64,000 bases of DNA from Peronospora farinosa (GCA_947646735.1 CANTFK010000270.1:310001-374000); one strand, 5' to 3'; counted from the first letter of the stretch, positions 10,345 through 22,559 are shown. Notes: a model not told the origin generated them from the sequence alone. Numbers and translations: made by a program.

Positions 10345-12339
10345 TCATTTCCTCTTATAAGTGCTGCTGGGTTCTCCAGAGACAACGAATCTCTCTGAAA
10401 TGGCCGACGCTGCAGCACCAAAAGCTTCCTCTTTCTTCGATACACGAGCGCGTGCTCGAGTACTGGCGTTTGAGACAGTGCGACGCATGGTTCGTGACGG
10501 ATCAGGTTGGATAAGACCACCAGACAGTCTTGCGTTTAAATCGGCCTGTGCCATTGTGCTCCGAAGTTGGTGTTGATGCACTACGGAACGAATGGACTGG
10601 CGGATAGCGGAGATAAAGTGCTTGAGCCACATAAATGGCACTGTCCACTGGATGAAGAGATACACCATGAGTGCTAGCAGCAGGTACTTGTTGGGAATTA
10701 CGATGTGCAGCACACAGCTCACGATGAGGTAGAGCAGTATGCGAGCCGTATAAAACGTGTCTTCCCACGAGAACATGAGCTCAAGGTTGTTAATGATACT
10801 CGACCACCAAGCCATGTTGTTCTGCACGGACTGCAATGTTCGCTTCGTCTCTTGGTCGATAGTAACGTGAGTCATCTTGTTCATCAAGTGGTTGAAACCC
10901 GATGGAAGGTTATATTGGCGAAACGAGCCATTGCTCATGTCATTGTCTAGATTTGCGTTTGCACTACCGGGCTGATCCTTATTCTCGCCTGCAGCTGCGA
11001 ACGAGTGGAAGTTCACCTCGAAGTAGTTGCGGAGTACGAACGCAATGAGAGCGAGATGGAAGACTACCGGTAGCCATTGCAGCGAGAGGCACAACCATAC
11101 GCAAAGTGCAAAGCACATGAACGAGTGCGTCGGGTGCTCCCAGTTGAGGGTTGGCAATATTTGCCATATCACCTCTAGATACGGCCAGAGGTTATCCAAC
11201 AGCACCCAGAAATTGCTGTACAGTTGTGCTGCTTGAAACTCTGGCCATTCGTAGACATAGTCCTGCTCCGACGAAAAGTAGCTGCAGAATTCTGCCATTC
11301 GTGAAAACTTGTAGTGAAGCAGGATGTGAATGCGTCCTGCTCGCGCATCATTATTAAGTCCTGCGCGATGAAGCTTTTCCGGCAGCAATAGATCCAGCCA
11401 CTTGTTATGTCGTCGCTGGTCCATAATCTGCGAAAGTGGAATAGTAGCCTCGCCCAGCTTCGTAGGTTGACTCAGTTGACCGTAGTTGTACACCTCGAAC
11501 ACCAGCTCAGCTCCAGGTGCACACACATTGAACACGAACGTTTCATGCCAGCGTGGGTTAAGCGTGCGCGACTTCTTCTTCGTGCACTTGATGTTCCTCA
11601 AGTCGTTTCCCCATTCCTGTCCATGCGACCATTTGCCCGTCAGCCTCAGGCGTACAAATGGGTCACTTGTTATCGAGTCTGTCGACGGCAGTCCAATTGC
11701 CTCCACCACTTTCACATACAGTTGTCCAATATGCACCCGTCCTTCAATAACTGGGTCGGGTTTGCTCTCAATCTGACCATCACAACAAAAATGTTAGTCG
11801 AATTGTAATGTACACTGTCAACCGGTATCGTACCTCTGCTGACGAGTGGCCCGACCATTCCAGCGATGCAAAGTGTTCATCTACTGCAGCGTAACACGTA
11901 TTGCAAACCCGCATTGGCTGTAAAATGCAAGCAATAGATTACCAACACATGCCGTATCTTCTTTACTTTATCTAAAAGTAACGTACAAATGGGTCCGTGG
12001 ATGAAATACGGCGGTTGTGGGGTGAACAATTATGACACACAACGTTGCCACAGCGTCGACAATGATGCTAAACATATACAACCCGATGGATAAGTACAGT
12101 AGTCGCTCCATCGTCTCAATATACAGTGCACATGAATTCCTCACTTTGCGAGTGATCACTGTAAAGGGCGTATTGCAATGCATACAATTGCTCGTCTCGT
12201 CGTCATACACCCACTGTAATGAACGCTCTTTACTGTTCCCAGTCGAACTCACAAGTGCCGTACTCCGGCCTCGATTACGCATCGCAGCCGATGGGAGGCT
12301 GCCGAATAGTGTCGCCATTTTTAATGACGTCTTGGGCAC
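10345..12339 (-). CDS. FYVE-C2 membrane protein (four exons)
   Basis: I assemble exons 12339-12145, 12067-11987, 11917-11834 and 11772-10345 on the minus strand. All junctions are phase 0 with GT...AG introns of 61-77 nt, giving about 595 residues. Splicing restores a complete FYVE zinc finger spread over three exons: WVYD, RKHHCRRCG and RVCNTCY, the three signature motifs that bind PI3P. A C2 domain follows (VKVVEAIGLPSTDSITSDPF), then hydrophobic segments including CFALCVWLCLSLQWLPVVF and LLLALMVYLFIQWTVPF, as in MCTP/PRT_C-type membrane domains. I infer an endosomal or ER-contact membrane protein. The start ATG at 12339 is the first in the frame. The gene is divergent from the transporter at 12490. 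Confidence 0.88.
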
Positions 12340-12489
12340 TCAAATGCCGATAGAGTGACAGTCGATCACCTGATTCGTGCAAATAAATATTTACTTTCAA
12401 CCAATTAAAAAGAGCATACATATTGGTCGGTAAATTGAACACGTCACAAATCAATTTTTGACCTGTCGGATCCAAGCGTCTCTTGAAAT
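12340..12489. promoter_or_regulatory. Divergent promoter, FYVE-C2 gene and SLC33A1-like gene
   Basis: Only 150 bp separate the two start codons, so both promoters must lie here or inside the genes. On the plus strand TCACAAATCAATTTTTG at about 12448-12464 resembles an initiator followed by the CAATTT-type flanking element of oomycete core promoters. A CCAAT motif lies near 12400. Confidence 0.5.
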
Positions 12490-14100
12490 ATGTCGTCTCT
12501 GCGACAGCGTAAGGGCGTGACAAATGATGAACATTCCTCTACGATAGTAAGTGCATCATCTGTCGTCTCGAACAAGACTTCTACAGCGTCTGTTGATGGC
12601 GTGGATCCTAAGAACGAGGAGTCTGAAGCGATCGACTGGTCGTCCATCATGCTATTACTACTGCTATATACTTTGCAAGGCATTCCTATGGGTTTATCCA
12701 GTAGTATTCCATTCATTCTGCAAGAGAAAGTGGGCTATGGAGATCAAGCGACCTTTAGTCTTGTGTCCTGGCCCTTCAGTCTCAAGCTGCTTTGGGCACC
12801 ATTTGTAGACTCGATCTACAGTGAACGCTTTGGTCGTCGCAAGTCGTGGCTCATCCCTGTGCAATTTACCTGCGCGGCGCTCATGGTAGTGGGCAGCTGG
12901 TTCATGAGTGATCTACTGGGTGAAGGTGAGGGCCAGAAGCCGCATGTCGTCTACCTCACGGCCTTCTTCTTTGTACTCTACTTTATGATGGCCACACAGG
13001 ACATCGCCGTCGACGGTTGGGCCATCACCATGCTCTCTGAAAAGAATGTGGGCCATGCATCCACGTGCAACACGGTGGGTCAGACGATCGGCTACTTTGT
13101 AGCTTATGTGGGCTTCCTGGCACTCAACGACCCGGCGACGTGTAACAGCTACATGCGCAGCGAACCTGCAGACGAGGGCATCGTGTCGCTGCCGGGCTTT
13201 ATGAGCTTCTGGGGATGGATCATGTTTTTCACCACTCTAGGTGTGTGGATCTTTAAGCATGAGAAGTCGGAGGACGAGGGTAGCGAACGATTGACTATTG
13301 CTCAAACCTACTCGCAGATGTACTCGGTGTTGCGTCTACCGAGTATCGTGTCGCTGTCAGTGCTACTGCTTACGAGCAAGATTGGATTTGCTGCTGCTGA
13401 AAGTGTAGCATCACTCAAGCTGGTGGAATATGGCATGAAGAAGGAGAAGCTGGCACTGCTAACGCCGATACTCATCCCGCTCGGTATTGTAATCCCAGTG
13501 ATGATCGGTCGATGGATCAAACCGTCACAACCGCTCAATCTTTTTCTTTGGGGTTACCCCGTACGACTAGCTGTGGGACTTTTATATGCTGGGATTGTGT
13601 ACGTCACACCCATGGCGATGGCGCAAGAGGAGAGTTCTCACTATGTCTTCTACGGTGTGATCTTGCTAATTGGTGCACTGCATGAAGTCGCAGCCAATAT
13701 GATGTTCGTCCCGCAGATGGCCTTCTACGCTCGTATCAGCGACCCGTCCATTGGTGGGACATACATGACTTTCCTTAACACGATCACAAACTTGGGCTCA
13801 AAGTGGCCTAACTCACTTAGCCTTGCCTTTGTGGATCATCTTACCACGCGCGAGTGTCTGGGCGGCTACTTCCACGACGATGTGCTGGACATTGGATCCC
13901 AAACATGCTCGAATGCCGAGCAGCGTAAGGCCTGTGCTGACGCTGGAGGTGAGTGTCTCATCATACGCGATGGCTTCTACGTGGAGTCGGTCATCTGCTT
14001 GGTGATCGGTATCGCCTGGCTGCTCTTCTTCTACCGTCGCATCCAGTTCCTGCAAAATCTCAAGATCGATAAGTGGCGTGTGAATGTCTCTGCCGATTAG
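12490..14100 (+). CDS. Acetyl-CoA transporter, SLC33A1/AT-1 type
   Basis: The 536-residue polytopic protein belongs to the family that moves acetyl-CoA into the ER/Golgi lumen for acetylation. The N-terminal 55 residues are soluble and Ser/Thr-rich. Membrane segments follow, with the family signatures LYTLQGIPMGLSSSIPF, LLWAPFVDSIYS, FGRRKSW, MATQDIAVDGWAITML and TCNTVGQTIGYF. The late loop carries clustered Cys (TRECLGGYF, SQTCSNAEQRKACADAGGEC) as in SLC33A1. It is a single exon. The ATG at 12490 directly follows the candidate initiator, and length agrees with the family (about 550). Major-facilitator fold is inferred from the family. Confidence 0.93.
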   Translation: MSSLRQRKGVTNDEHSSTIVSASSVVSNKTSTASVDGVDPKNEESEAIDWSSIMLLLLLYTLQGIPMGLSSSIPFILQEKVGYGDQATFSLVSWPFSLKLLWAPFVDSIYSERFGRRKSWLIPVQFTCAALMVVGSWFMSDLLGEGEGQKPHVVYLTAFFFVLYFMMATQDIAVDGWAITMLSEKNVGHASTCNTVGQTIGYFVAYVGFLALNDPATCNSYMRSEPADEGIVSLPGFMSFWGWIMFFTTLGVWIFKHEKSEDEGSERLTIAQTYSQMYSVLRLPSIVSLSVLLLTSKIGFAAAESVASLKLVEYGMKKEKLALLTPILIPLGIVIPVMIGRWIKPSQPLNLFLWGYPVRLAVGLLYAGIVYVTPMAMAQEESSHYVFYGVILLIGALHEVAANMMFVPQMAFYARISDPSIGGTYMTFLNTITNLGSKWPNSLSLAFVDHLTTRECLGGYFHDDVLDIGSQTCSNAEQRKACADAGGECLIIRDGFYVESVICLVIGIAWLLFFYRRIQFLQNLKIDKWRVNVSAD

Positions 14101-14322
14101 CATTTTGCAATAGACTCTTCATCCTATGAAGTCACATACTTATCAAGTTTTTCGTGAGGGATTTCTGGTCATGTTACGGTAAGCAACCAACATAGTTAGG
14201 AGGGAAGATGGTCACGCATAAACGATGTCTGCTGTCCTTTTACCGGCGCATCGCTTGCAGAACAGCCAGGAAACGACTCGTCTTCAGTAGGACTTGTGTT
14301 ATTTGTGGCAGCGCTTGCTACG

Positions 14323-15751
14323 TCAGGTAGCCGACAAACGGCTCTGTACATAATTAAATTGCGACGAGCGCACAGTTGAGGACCGGAACACTTCGCGTGG
14401 TGCAAAGTTTAGACGGGGCTTTTCCTTCTTGCCGCAATCCCGGTACGCAGACTCTAGGTTTAACTCGAACATCTTGATAACCTTCGCCATATCCTCGTCG
14501 TCGTCATCTTCGAATTGTGATTCCTTAAACACTGCACTCGGGTTTTGTCGTGCTAACCGGACTTTTTCTTCCAGTGTCTGTTGTCTCGTGCTCTTTCCGT
14601 TTCGAGAACTTGACAATTCTGTCAAAGTAGAATCTGGTTCTTCTTTTTCTTCGTCGCTACTGCTCAACTCCTGAATCGTTTTATTGGACCCCATTGAATT
14701 GGACTTCATCGCACACTCTGGTTGTGTGTCGGATTGCAGCAACGTATAAGGCGATTTCTTCTTTTTGCGTTTTTTGCGCTTCTTCTTGCTGGCCATAACA
14801 CTACTATTGATAGAGTCGCCAGGATCTGACAAATTCTCACCGGAACGATGGCAGGTCTTCTTAGCACCTATTGCAACTTGGTGCTGTTTAATCTGATTCG
14901 ACGTCGTGTTCACGTTGCTACTGCTGCCGTTGATGAAACTTACCAACTCATCGACGCTGGGCTGGTCAAACTCCACTAGATCATATTCTTCTGTCGAGAG
15001 GTCATGGTCCAGTGAATTAAACATATCGAAGTCGAATCCTGCCATGTCACTCCGTAGCTCACAGCTGCATTCAATATCATCTGGCGGGTCTTCCAACCCA
15101 AACTTTTTCCTCAGCTCGTCTGCCTCGGAGGTCGCCGACATGATCTGTGCAATAGACCGACAAGTAAGGTCCACCAATGGTTGAATGTCCAAGTTTGATG
15201 CAACTTTTGCCAAGTCGCACAATTCCTTTGACTCCAGACCAACAATTTTTTTCTCCCATTCCAGCATCGCCAAATCGACACGGTCCACTTGCTGTTTATA
15301 CAAACAACTACACAACACGATACCTAAGTAATCCTCTCTATAAATTCTACTGCACCTACGACCACTAACCTGCAATAGTCCAGTGCACGTTGTACACTTT
15401 CGGTTGGCACATCAAAAATGGGAATGACGTGGTGTTTGGCGCCGTTTTTATGCTTCGTCTCCGACGCATCTGCGTTTACAAACATCACATCACAAACGTC
15501 ATGTACGTCACCAATAGACCGGTACTTTTTATCGCCTCCTATGTACCTTGCATCAATCCCCAGAGTGTTGATGACATCATTGCCTGCTCGTACGTCACAT
15601 TAAACGTCGTGTCGTCCGTACATTTGAGCTGCAGCCTCGACTGACGCTTCGTGAGCGTCTCAATTTCATTTGGCTGCAATTCCCTGTCGTACTGATCAGT
15701 TATTGTGACTGGAAGCTTCCGTTTGCTGCGTTTTTCGTCATCACCGTTCAT
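14323..15751 (-). CDS. Skp1-domain protein with long basic C-terminal extension (three exons)
   Basis: I assemble exons 15751-15547, 15469-15370 and 15307-14323 (GT...AG introns of 77 and 62 nt), giving about 429 residues. The spliced N-terminal half follows the Skp1 layout: LQLKCTDDTTFNVTYEQA, then IPIFDVPTESVQRALDYC, then LCDLAKVASNLDIQPLVDLTC and ADELRKKFGLED. Skp1 links F-box proteins to the Cul1 ubiquitin ligase. Canonical Skp1 ends soon after this point (about 160 residues). Here about 240 further residues follow, with acidic patches, a Lys/Arg cluster (KKKRKKRKKKK, a likely nuclear signal) and no family I know. It is therefore a divergent paralogue rather than the core Skp1. The third-exon acceptor is chosen because it alone keeps the frame. 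Confidence 0.75.
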
Positions 15752-16735
15752 AGGAACGACCTTGAGTTAGTGCAGAAAACGCCGTATATCGACAACAAAT
15801 GCGAATTTGCCGGTAATTCTTGCACCACAAGATAGCGCCGTGTCTTTTGTGTATAGTGATAAATTGTCAGCTACAAAGTCGACCTAGATGCACGGAGAAC
15901 CTCTACGTTCTTAGGCTTAGTTGTCTGGGTGTTTGGGTGTGACTGTATCTCTTCTTTGTTTTTATTTTGAAATTTCTATACGAGCTATAAATTATATCAC
16001 TTGACTTGATTTCACAATGGAAAAGCTGAGAGAAGCTATCATTGGCTAAAAAAACGTTGATGAGGTGGGTGAGACCGTACACTTCAAATTATTATGCGCT
16101 TGTTATTTACGAATTAACTAGGGTAACGAAGAGCTAATTTAGGACATAAAATAAAGTCGCATTTAAGTGCACCACAAAAAATTGACAGCGATGTTGAAGC
16201 TGTCTCCAAGATCAAGTTTCAGTTAGTAGTATAGGTGGCTATGCTTCTACGACGACATTGTCGCCCGTCCAGTAGTGCTAGTACGAGGTGTCGATACTAT
16301 GTCCAAAGATGTGTCGCGCATCTTGTAGTCTATGCTCTTGCGGGTTCATATAGACCGTCACGGACGTCGTAAGAAACGGCCTTCTGGTCACGCTTTTACA
16401 TGGCGCATTCGCTTGATCCATTGTGAGTTACTTGGTCATTTGGTGTCATGTTTCTGTTGCCGACACCAGCAATATGCAAGCGATGCCGGCCTTTTCCCGA
16501 GCGCTCTTGGCTCAAAAGCTTTGACAATGTCCTTAGTATGCGTCTGTCTACGGGTGGCACGAAATCAATAGGGATAATGCGATAGAGTCCGGTAAGTTTA
16601 TTACACACACAATACACAATACACATACGTGCTGCGACGGTAGCAGCATTATAGGCTTTCTGCAGTTCGCATAACACAGGGTCAGAGAGAGAGAACTATA
16701 GTCTCACCTCCTTGAACATCGAAAAATGACATCGC
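15752..16735. other. Intergenic
   Basis: About 1 kb with no gene, RNA or mobile-element motif that I can support. Confidence 0.6.
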
Positions 16736-17494
16736 TTACATCTTAACCTTGCAACGAGGGGTCTCGGTGGATTCAATGGCTAGAGGCTCGAAGACTAAAG
16801 ACTCGACGACTGGAGACTCGACGACTGGAGACTCGACAGCTGGAGGCTTGACGGCTGAAGACTTGGCCGTCGTTGTGTGCGTGGTCTCTTGCGACGTTGA
16901 AGCTTTACCTACCACGTCCTGCTGTTGGGTCTCATAGGCCGGCTGGGAGCTGTTAGAACTACCGCTGTCGCACGTATCAGTTGCGCTAGCGCCAAAGGTC
17001 TGTGTCCAGTAGTGCGTGTACGTAGTCTCGGCGCTGTAGGCATATGCCGCACCGAGCATAGTGTAATCGGCATTCATGATGTTGGTGCGGTGGCCTTCGG
17101 ATTCCATCCACCCTTTCACGACAGAAGCAACATCCGTCTGGCCGGCAGCGATGTTCTCAGCAAGGGCTTCCCAATTGTATCCGGCATCCGTAACACGTGT
17201 CGATAGAGTAGATCCATCCGAGCCATCATGGTCCATATAACCTTTTGTAGCCATATCGTCCGAGTGGCGCTTAGCGGCAGCAGCCAGTTTGCTATTAAGG
17301 CACAATGCTGACAGACCTGAATTTGCTCGCTCGGTGTTCACCGCGTCCAGCATCTCTTGGGAGTAGTCACTGTACTGCTTGTACGTCTGCAATTTGCGCT
17401 GGGTCGTGTGCAAATTTCTGGAGGCCGTCGCAATGTCCAAAGACACTGCGGACACTGCAAGTAGAAGAACAGAGGATCGTATGATGAGTATCAT
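16736..17494 (-). CDS. Secreted CAP/SCP (PR-1-like) protein
   Basis: The 252-residue protein opens with a clear signal peptide (MILIIRSSVLLLAVSAVSL, cleavage likely near residue 24). The CAP domain covers about 45-185, with LDAVNTERANSGLSAL, the helix KRHSDDMA, YMDHDGS carrying a CAP-pocket His, LAENIAAGQ, EGHRTNIMN and YTHYWTQTFG. The tail is low complexity, with repeated PAVESPVVES units encoded by a short tandem repeat near 16790-16850. Start 17494 is chosen over an upstream in-frame Met at 17647 because only 17494 places the hydrophobic signal at the N-terminus. CAP proteins are secreted sterol/lipid-binding proteins. A role at the host interface is possible but not shown. Confidence 0.9.
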   Translation of the reverse strand: MILIIRSSVLLLAVSAVSLDIATASRNLHTTQRKLQTYKQYSDYSQEMLDAVNTERANSGLSALCLNSKLAAAAKRHSDDMATKGYMDHDGSDGSTLSTRVTDAGYNWEALAENIAAGQTDVASVVKGWMESEGHRTNIMNADYTMLGAAYAYSAETTYTHYWTQTFGASATDTCDSGSSNSSQPAYETQQQDVVGKASTSQETTHTTTAKSSAVKPPAVESPVVESPVVESLVFEPLAIESTETPRCKVKM

Positions 17495-18270
17495 GGTCGA
17501 TGTCGAATTAAACTTGAAAAGGTGGCAATGCTTTTTGGTATAGCGTTGCTTTGAGTCCGTACGATTGAAAGTGACGGTTCCACGCAAAGCTGCTAGAAAG
17601 GTATGAGTCAATGTAGTAGCAAAATGTAGCGTCGAGACAACCAGCACCCGCTAGCGAATGCTGCCTGCAAAACAGGTGGTGGACTTGTGTTGCCATACGC
17701 ATGTCGGACGACTACGACAGGCATTGCAATCGTAGTGAGCACGCTGGGGATCTTAGGCTGCGTGTCTGCAACGTTAACAACTTTGTACGACCGATTGAAA
17801 TTATTGATAGACTCGAATATCGAAAATGCTACATTAAGCTCATACTTGGCTTGTGACGACGGCATGCTGGTACGATAAGCACGACGCCAATGCCATATAT
17901 TCTCGATATGATTGTAGGTACTGGATGTCAAGAGAGCCTCGTTTGATTGAAGCAAGCGAGAATTTTAGTCGAAATTGTGCTGGTGAGTACTTCGACATTC
18001 TGTAACTTGCAAGAAAGGATAAGTCGATGCTTTGTAAATAGCGAAAGCTCGGCTGTTTTCGAGCCGTTTCCAACAAGCTTATGGTGGATAAGTCGACTAA
18101 CGATAACTCAAGATTCTTGGTTATGATTGACGAAACAAGGATCTTGTTCCTGCCGTCGTATAGTTTCAACCACACGATTCAACACAACACCCTATCAATG
18201 ATTGAACTTCATTGCTGACCATACATGAAAACAAATGTACAGGGTTTGTTCTTGCCTGACGGCTGCAAAC
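17495..18270. other. Intergenic
   Basis: No supported gene between the CAP gene promoter and the ISWI 3' end. Confidence 0.55.
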
Positions 18271-21200
18271 TTACGCTGCCGTTTCGTTCATCTCGCTCTC
18301 ATAACGCAGCTGATCCTGCTTAGCCGCCTCAATCCATGGCGCTTTTTGTTCAGGGCTCATGTCCTTCCAGGTCTGCGCGATCTGGCGCATAGCGTCCACC
18401 AAACTAGCATTGTTGCCCAGTGACTGCTTCACCTCCACTCGACTGGCGACGCTAAACAACACGTATGCACTACGAGGTTTCCTCACACTTTTCAGCACTG
18501 AGCCCTCCCTCTTCACCTTTTTCTCCTTCTTGACCTTTTGCTTCATCGCTGTAGGAGACCACGGAGACCTAGGCAGCCGGCCCGTGCCGTCCTGCCCGGA
18601 TTGCATAACTGTGGCATCGCTAACGTCACTCATGTGCTCTTGCTTCATAATCTTCTTCTCCTTCTTCCGGCTAAGTTTCTCCACATTTGAATATTCCGCC
18701 TTGATTATCCACGCCAAAGCACCCTTACTGGCATTTTCATCTGGTTCGGCGACCTGGCGTATCTTTTTGAGCACGTACGACGGCTGCAATTCCTCATCGC
18801 TTTCCTGTCGAATCTTCGCACAAAAGTCTAGCGCAACCTTGGCCGCATCCATACTCGTCGCTTGTAGCAAGAAAGACACCAGTGCTTCCGTGTACTGGTC
18901 AACTATATCCTCGTTCTGGTCACGTTGCTTGCGCTTCTTTGCACGCTTATTCTCACGCTGTTTCTGCATGCGCTTAGCCTCCTTCATAATCAGCTCATCC
19001 ACGCGGGCCTGATGTTGCTTCACATCGGCACGTGCTGCGGCTAATTGTTGGTCTAGCTTCGCTCGCTGCTCCTGCAAAACGTGCCTCACGTCATTCTCTT
19101 TTTTCTCGCGAAGTTCCAAGTCTGCATTGTCCTTCTCACAAATACGCATGAGCGAGTCACAGCGACGCCCAATTTCAGCCGCCGTGCGCGAACGAAGGTA
19201 GTAGTCGAACGCAAACATCTCCATACTGCAGATTTCCTGCTTGATGCGATCCCACGCTCCGTAACCAAACTGATTTACCAGGCACAACAGTACACGGTCT
19301 TCCTCTTCAGTAAAAACCTTACCACCCTTGCCTTGATAGTTTATCGGCATGTCCTCCCACGGATTCGCGTAACGCTTTACCTTACGCGTAGTCTCCTCAG
19401 TCAAACGCTCAATCTCGAGCAGTTTTGACTCACCCTTCTCGATAGACTTCATGATCTTATGCCAATCACTCAGCTCATCCTGCCCACGAGCAAGAAATAT
19501 CTTCGAGTACTCCTCGATCTCCTCCAGGGGTTTCATCATTTCACGAGCCACAGCTTCGATGTTCCCACGGCCGTAACGTGCAAGCAACTTGATGAACAGA
19601 TAGAACTGAGGCTTGTTCCAATCGCTAAAGCCCTCCGTTAGTAATTGCTCCTTCTCCTTAAGCTCTTCATCAGTGAGGTACTGTGCGTGAGGCGGAAGCG
19701 GCGGCTTTTCCATCTCAGCCTTGGCTTGCTCATAGTTTGCGCACTCGATCTCATGAAGCTCAATGAGTCGCTTCCGGTTATAAAACTGCCATTCTTCTAA
19801 ACGTGGCAAGCGTAATGCCTTTGGCAATTGCTTTTGCTTTGTCCTGTGCTTACTCTCGGAAGGAACGAGGCTATGACGAAGTACAGTACGCCGCTCGCGC
19901 TTGCCCATGCCCTCTGCCATCTGTCGAGCAAGCTCTGCGTCTGCAAGACGTTTCAATTCTTCTTGTCGTTCCTTTTCGTTCGAGTAGTCGATACCATCGT
20001 GGTTTTGGCAACCTCCGCCGTCAAGTTTAAAGTCAAGCATGTCACCCTTATCGTGCACCTGCATTTTTTGCTTCATCTCTTCTGTACGTTGCTCACCCTT
20101 CGCAAGGATGGCATCAATATCTTCATCAGTTATGGTCGAGTCAGTGGTGCGGAACACTTGATCAGCACCAAATCGAATCATTTCAAGCATGTCGTTTTTC
20201 GTAAGTTTGGCCTGCTTTTCCTGCAAGCGACCTTGCTGGACAATCATAGCGTCCAATTTAAGCTTCTGTTGTGCGCGTTCAATAATCTTCTCCTCTACAG
20301 AATCTGTTGTCACCAAGCGGTATACATTTACCTCCTTCTTCTGGCCAATGCGATGTGCACGATCTTGAGCCTGCAAATCAGCTTGCGGATTCCAATCCGA
20401 GTCATACAGAATTACGACGTCTGCCGTGTACAAGTTTATACCAAGACCGCCAGCACGAGTGGATAGTAGAAAAAGGAACTTGGACGAGTTTGGTGCGTTG
20501 TACTCATCAATAGAGTTCTCGCGATCCTCGTACGACGTCTGACCATCAATGCGGCAGTAGTTATACTGGCGCATGCGGCAAAAGTCTTCCATAATGTCCA
20601 AAACACGCGTCATTTGGGTGAAGATAAGAACGCGGGATCCTCGCTGCTTGAGCTTCTTGAGCAGCCTATCCACCAACACCATCTTGCCACAATTTTCCAC
20701 CACGTGCTCTCCCAGCGGATCTAGAGACCGGTCCTCCTGCCCTTCAAACAAGTACGGATGACCACAGCACTTTCGTAATTGCATTACAATGTTTTGCAGT
20801 GCACTTTTGGAGACGCCACCTGATCCGCCCATGATCGTGTTAATATCACGGAGCAATAGCGACTTGTACAGTACCTTCTGCATTTCAGACATGCCAACGA
20901 ACAGCAGCGTTTCTTTCTTTGGTGGTAGACTCTTCTCGACATCCGCCTTCAGACGACGCAACATGAACGGACGAAGAATTTTGTGTAACTGGCTGATCAT
21001 CTGTTTCTTGGCTTCGTCATCATCCACGTCCAGGTTGAACCAATCATCGAACTCTTGCGATGACGCGAACACATCTGGCAGTAGAAAATTTAGCAAGGCC
21101 CACAGCTCGTGTAAATTGTTCTGCAGGGGTGTGCCCGTCAGCAGTAATCGATGCTCTGTGTCAAGCATTCGGACAACAGTGGAAAACTGAGAGCTTTCGT

Positions 21201-22559
21201 TCTTAATACGATGCGCCTCGTCAATAACGAGATACCTCCATGCAAACTTGCACAGCGCACTTTTTTCCTTAAGACACATTTCAAACGTTGTCACGCACAC
21301 GTCAAACTTGCGCTTGGCGTCAGACAGACCGGGGCAAAGCACCTCCTGCACACATCGTAAGCGTTCCTCCTTGTTGCCATGAAACTTAACCGCACGCAGA
21401 GACGGACACCAGCGCTCAAATTCCGCCAGCCAGTTACTCAGTGTAGACTTGGGTACCAGCACAATGTGCGGGCCTGTAATGTTCTCGAACTCGAGGAAGT
21501 AGCCCAGCACAGAAATCGTCTGAAGCGTTTTGCCAAGACCCATCTCATCGGCAAGGATACCATTGATACCTTGGCGTGCGAGGTTGACCATCCAGCTAAG
21601 GCCTTCCAATTGATATGCTCGCATCGTGCCGAACTTGATCACTGATGGTTGCTTCGTAATACGCACGCCCACATGATGCGACGAGTCCAACTCGTCTTCT
21701 TCGTGAGTCAAAGAGCTCTTTTTGCCTTTCTTGTTTCCTTTTGTCTTCTTGCCGTCCGTATCCTGTGCGTTCTCGTCCGCATCCAACGCGACTCCTTTCT
21801 TGCCCTTCTTTTGGACTTGTCCACTGAAATGAGCAAACATATCACTCTGCGAAAGCAAGTACTTGAGTCGAGCCGATGCAATCTCAGACCTCTTCTTTGC
21901 AAGTGCCTCTTTTTGACGCTTCTCTTCAGCCTTAAGCTCATCTCGTTCATCCATCCCTTGCTGTCGAATTTCCTTTCTCAGTCTCTTGGCTTCCTTTTGC
22001 TTCTCCGTGAGTTCACGTGGTTGATGCTTTAACGACGTCTCCTTAATCACCACCTGAGTCTACTCAGAAGTACAAAACAAAGGTACAACACATAAAACAA
22101 CAAATAAAGTCAAAAAAACGTCATAAAAAACCAAAAAAACACTTGCATCTCCACTTCGCACACCTTCTTGCGCTCGCGTTTGCCCTGTACAATACTATAC
22201 ATCTCTTCTCTCTTCCTCGCACGTTCCTTTTCCACCTCTTCATCGCGTACGCGACATTCGTCGTCGTAGCGTTTCTTATCAGCTGCCGCGAGCTTCACAA
22301 ACTCCTCACGGTCTCCAGTCGAGAGCTGCGCCCAGCGAACGCTAATCTCCTTCGAAATACTGCCGAGCTCCAGTGGCTCGTTCAATTGAGCTGCTTTGAC
22401 GCTCAAGTCACGCTTTACATCATCAATAACACGTTTCTGGAAGAATTGATAGGCGCTTTTGGGCCTAATAGGCTGATTGGCACCCACCTCGCCATTCTGA
22501 AACTGCGCCTCTACAGCCACCCAGTCCGCACGGCTTTCCTTTTCCTCATTCTTGCTCAT
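18271..22559 (-). CDS. ISWI-type chromatin remodelling ATPase with N- and C-terminal HMG boxes (two exons)
   Basis: I assemble exons 22559-22143 and 22059-18271 (83 nt intron; acceptor at 22060 or 22054), about 1,400 residues. In order: an HMG box in exon 1 (RPKSAYQFFQKRV at about 32), a basic linker, the SNF2 ATPase with Walker A DEMGLGKT (about 309), DEAH, and motif VI QDRAHRIGQ, then HAND, SANT (FYLFIKLLARYGRGN) and SLIDE (FTEEEDRVLLCLVNQFGYGAWDRI). A second HMG box closes the protein (KPRSAYVLFSVASRVEV). SANT-SLIDE after the ATPase is diagnostic of ISWI, which slides nucleosomes. Flanking HMG boxes are not part of animal, yeast or plant ISWI. The start Met at 22559 is chosen because the charged N-terminus begins there; the upstream in-frame part looks untranslated. 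Confidence 0.93.

Noticed and set aside
16749..16937. Plus-strand ORF of TTGDSTTGDST repeats
   Set aside because: It is the reverse of the repetitive Pro/Val/Glu tail of the CAP protein, open only because of the repeat.
18359..19012. 217-codon plus-strand ORF inside the ISWI gene
   Set aside because: It is a shadow of a strongly conserved minus-strand coding region with no domain of its own.
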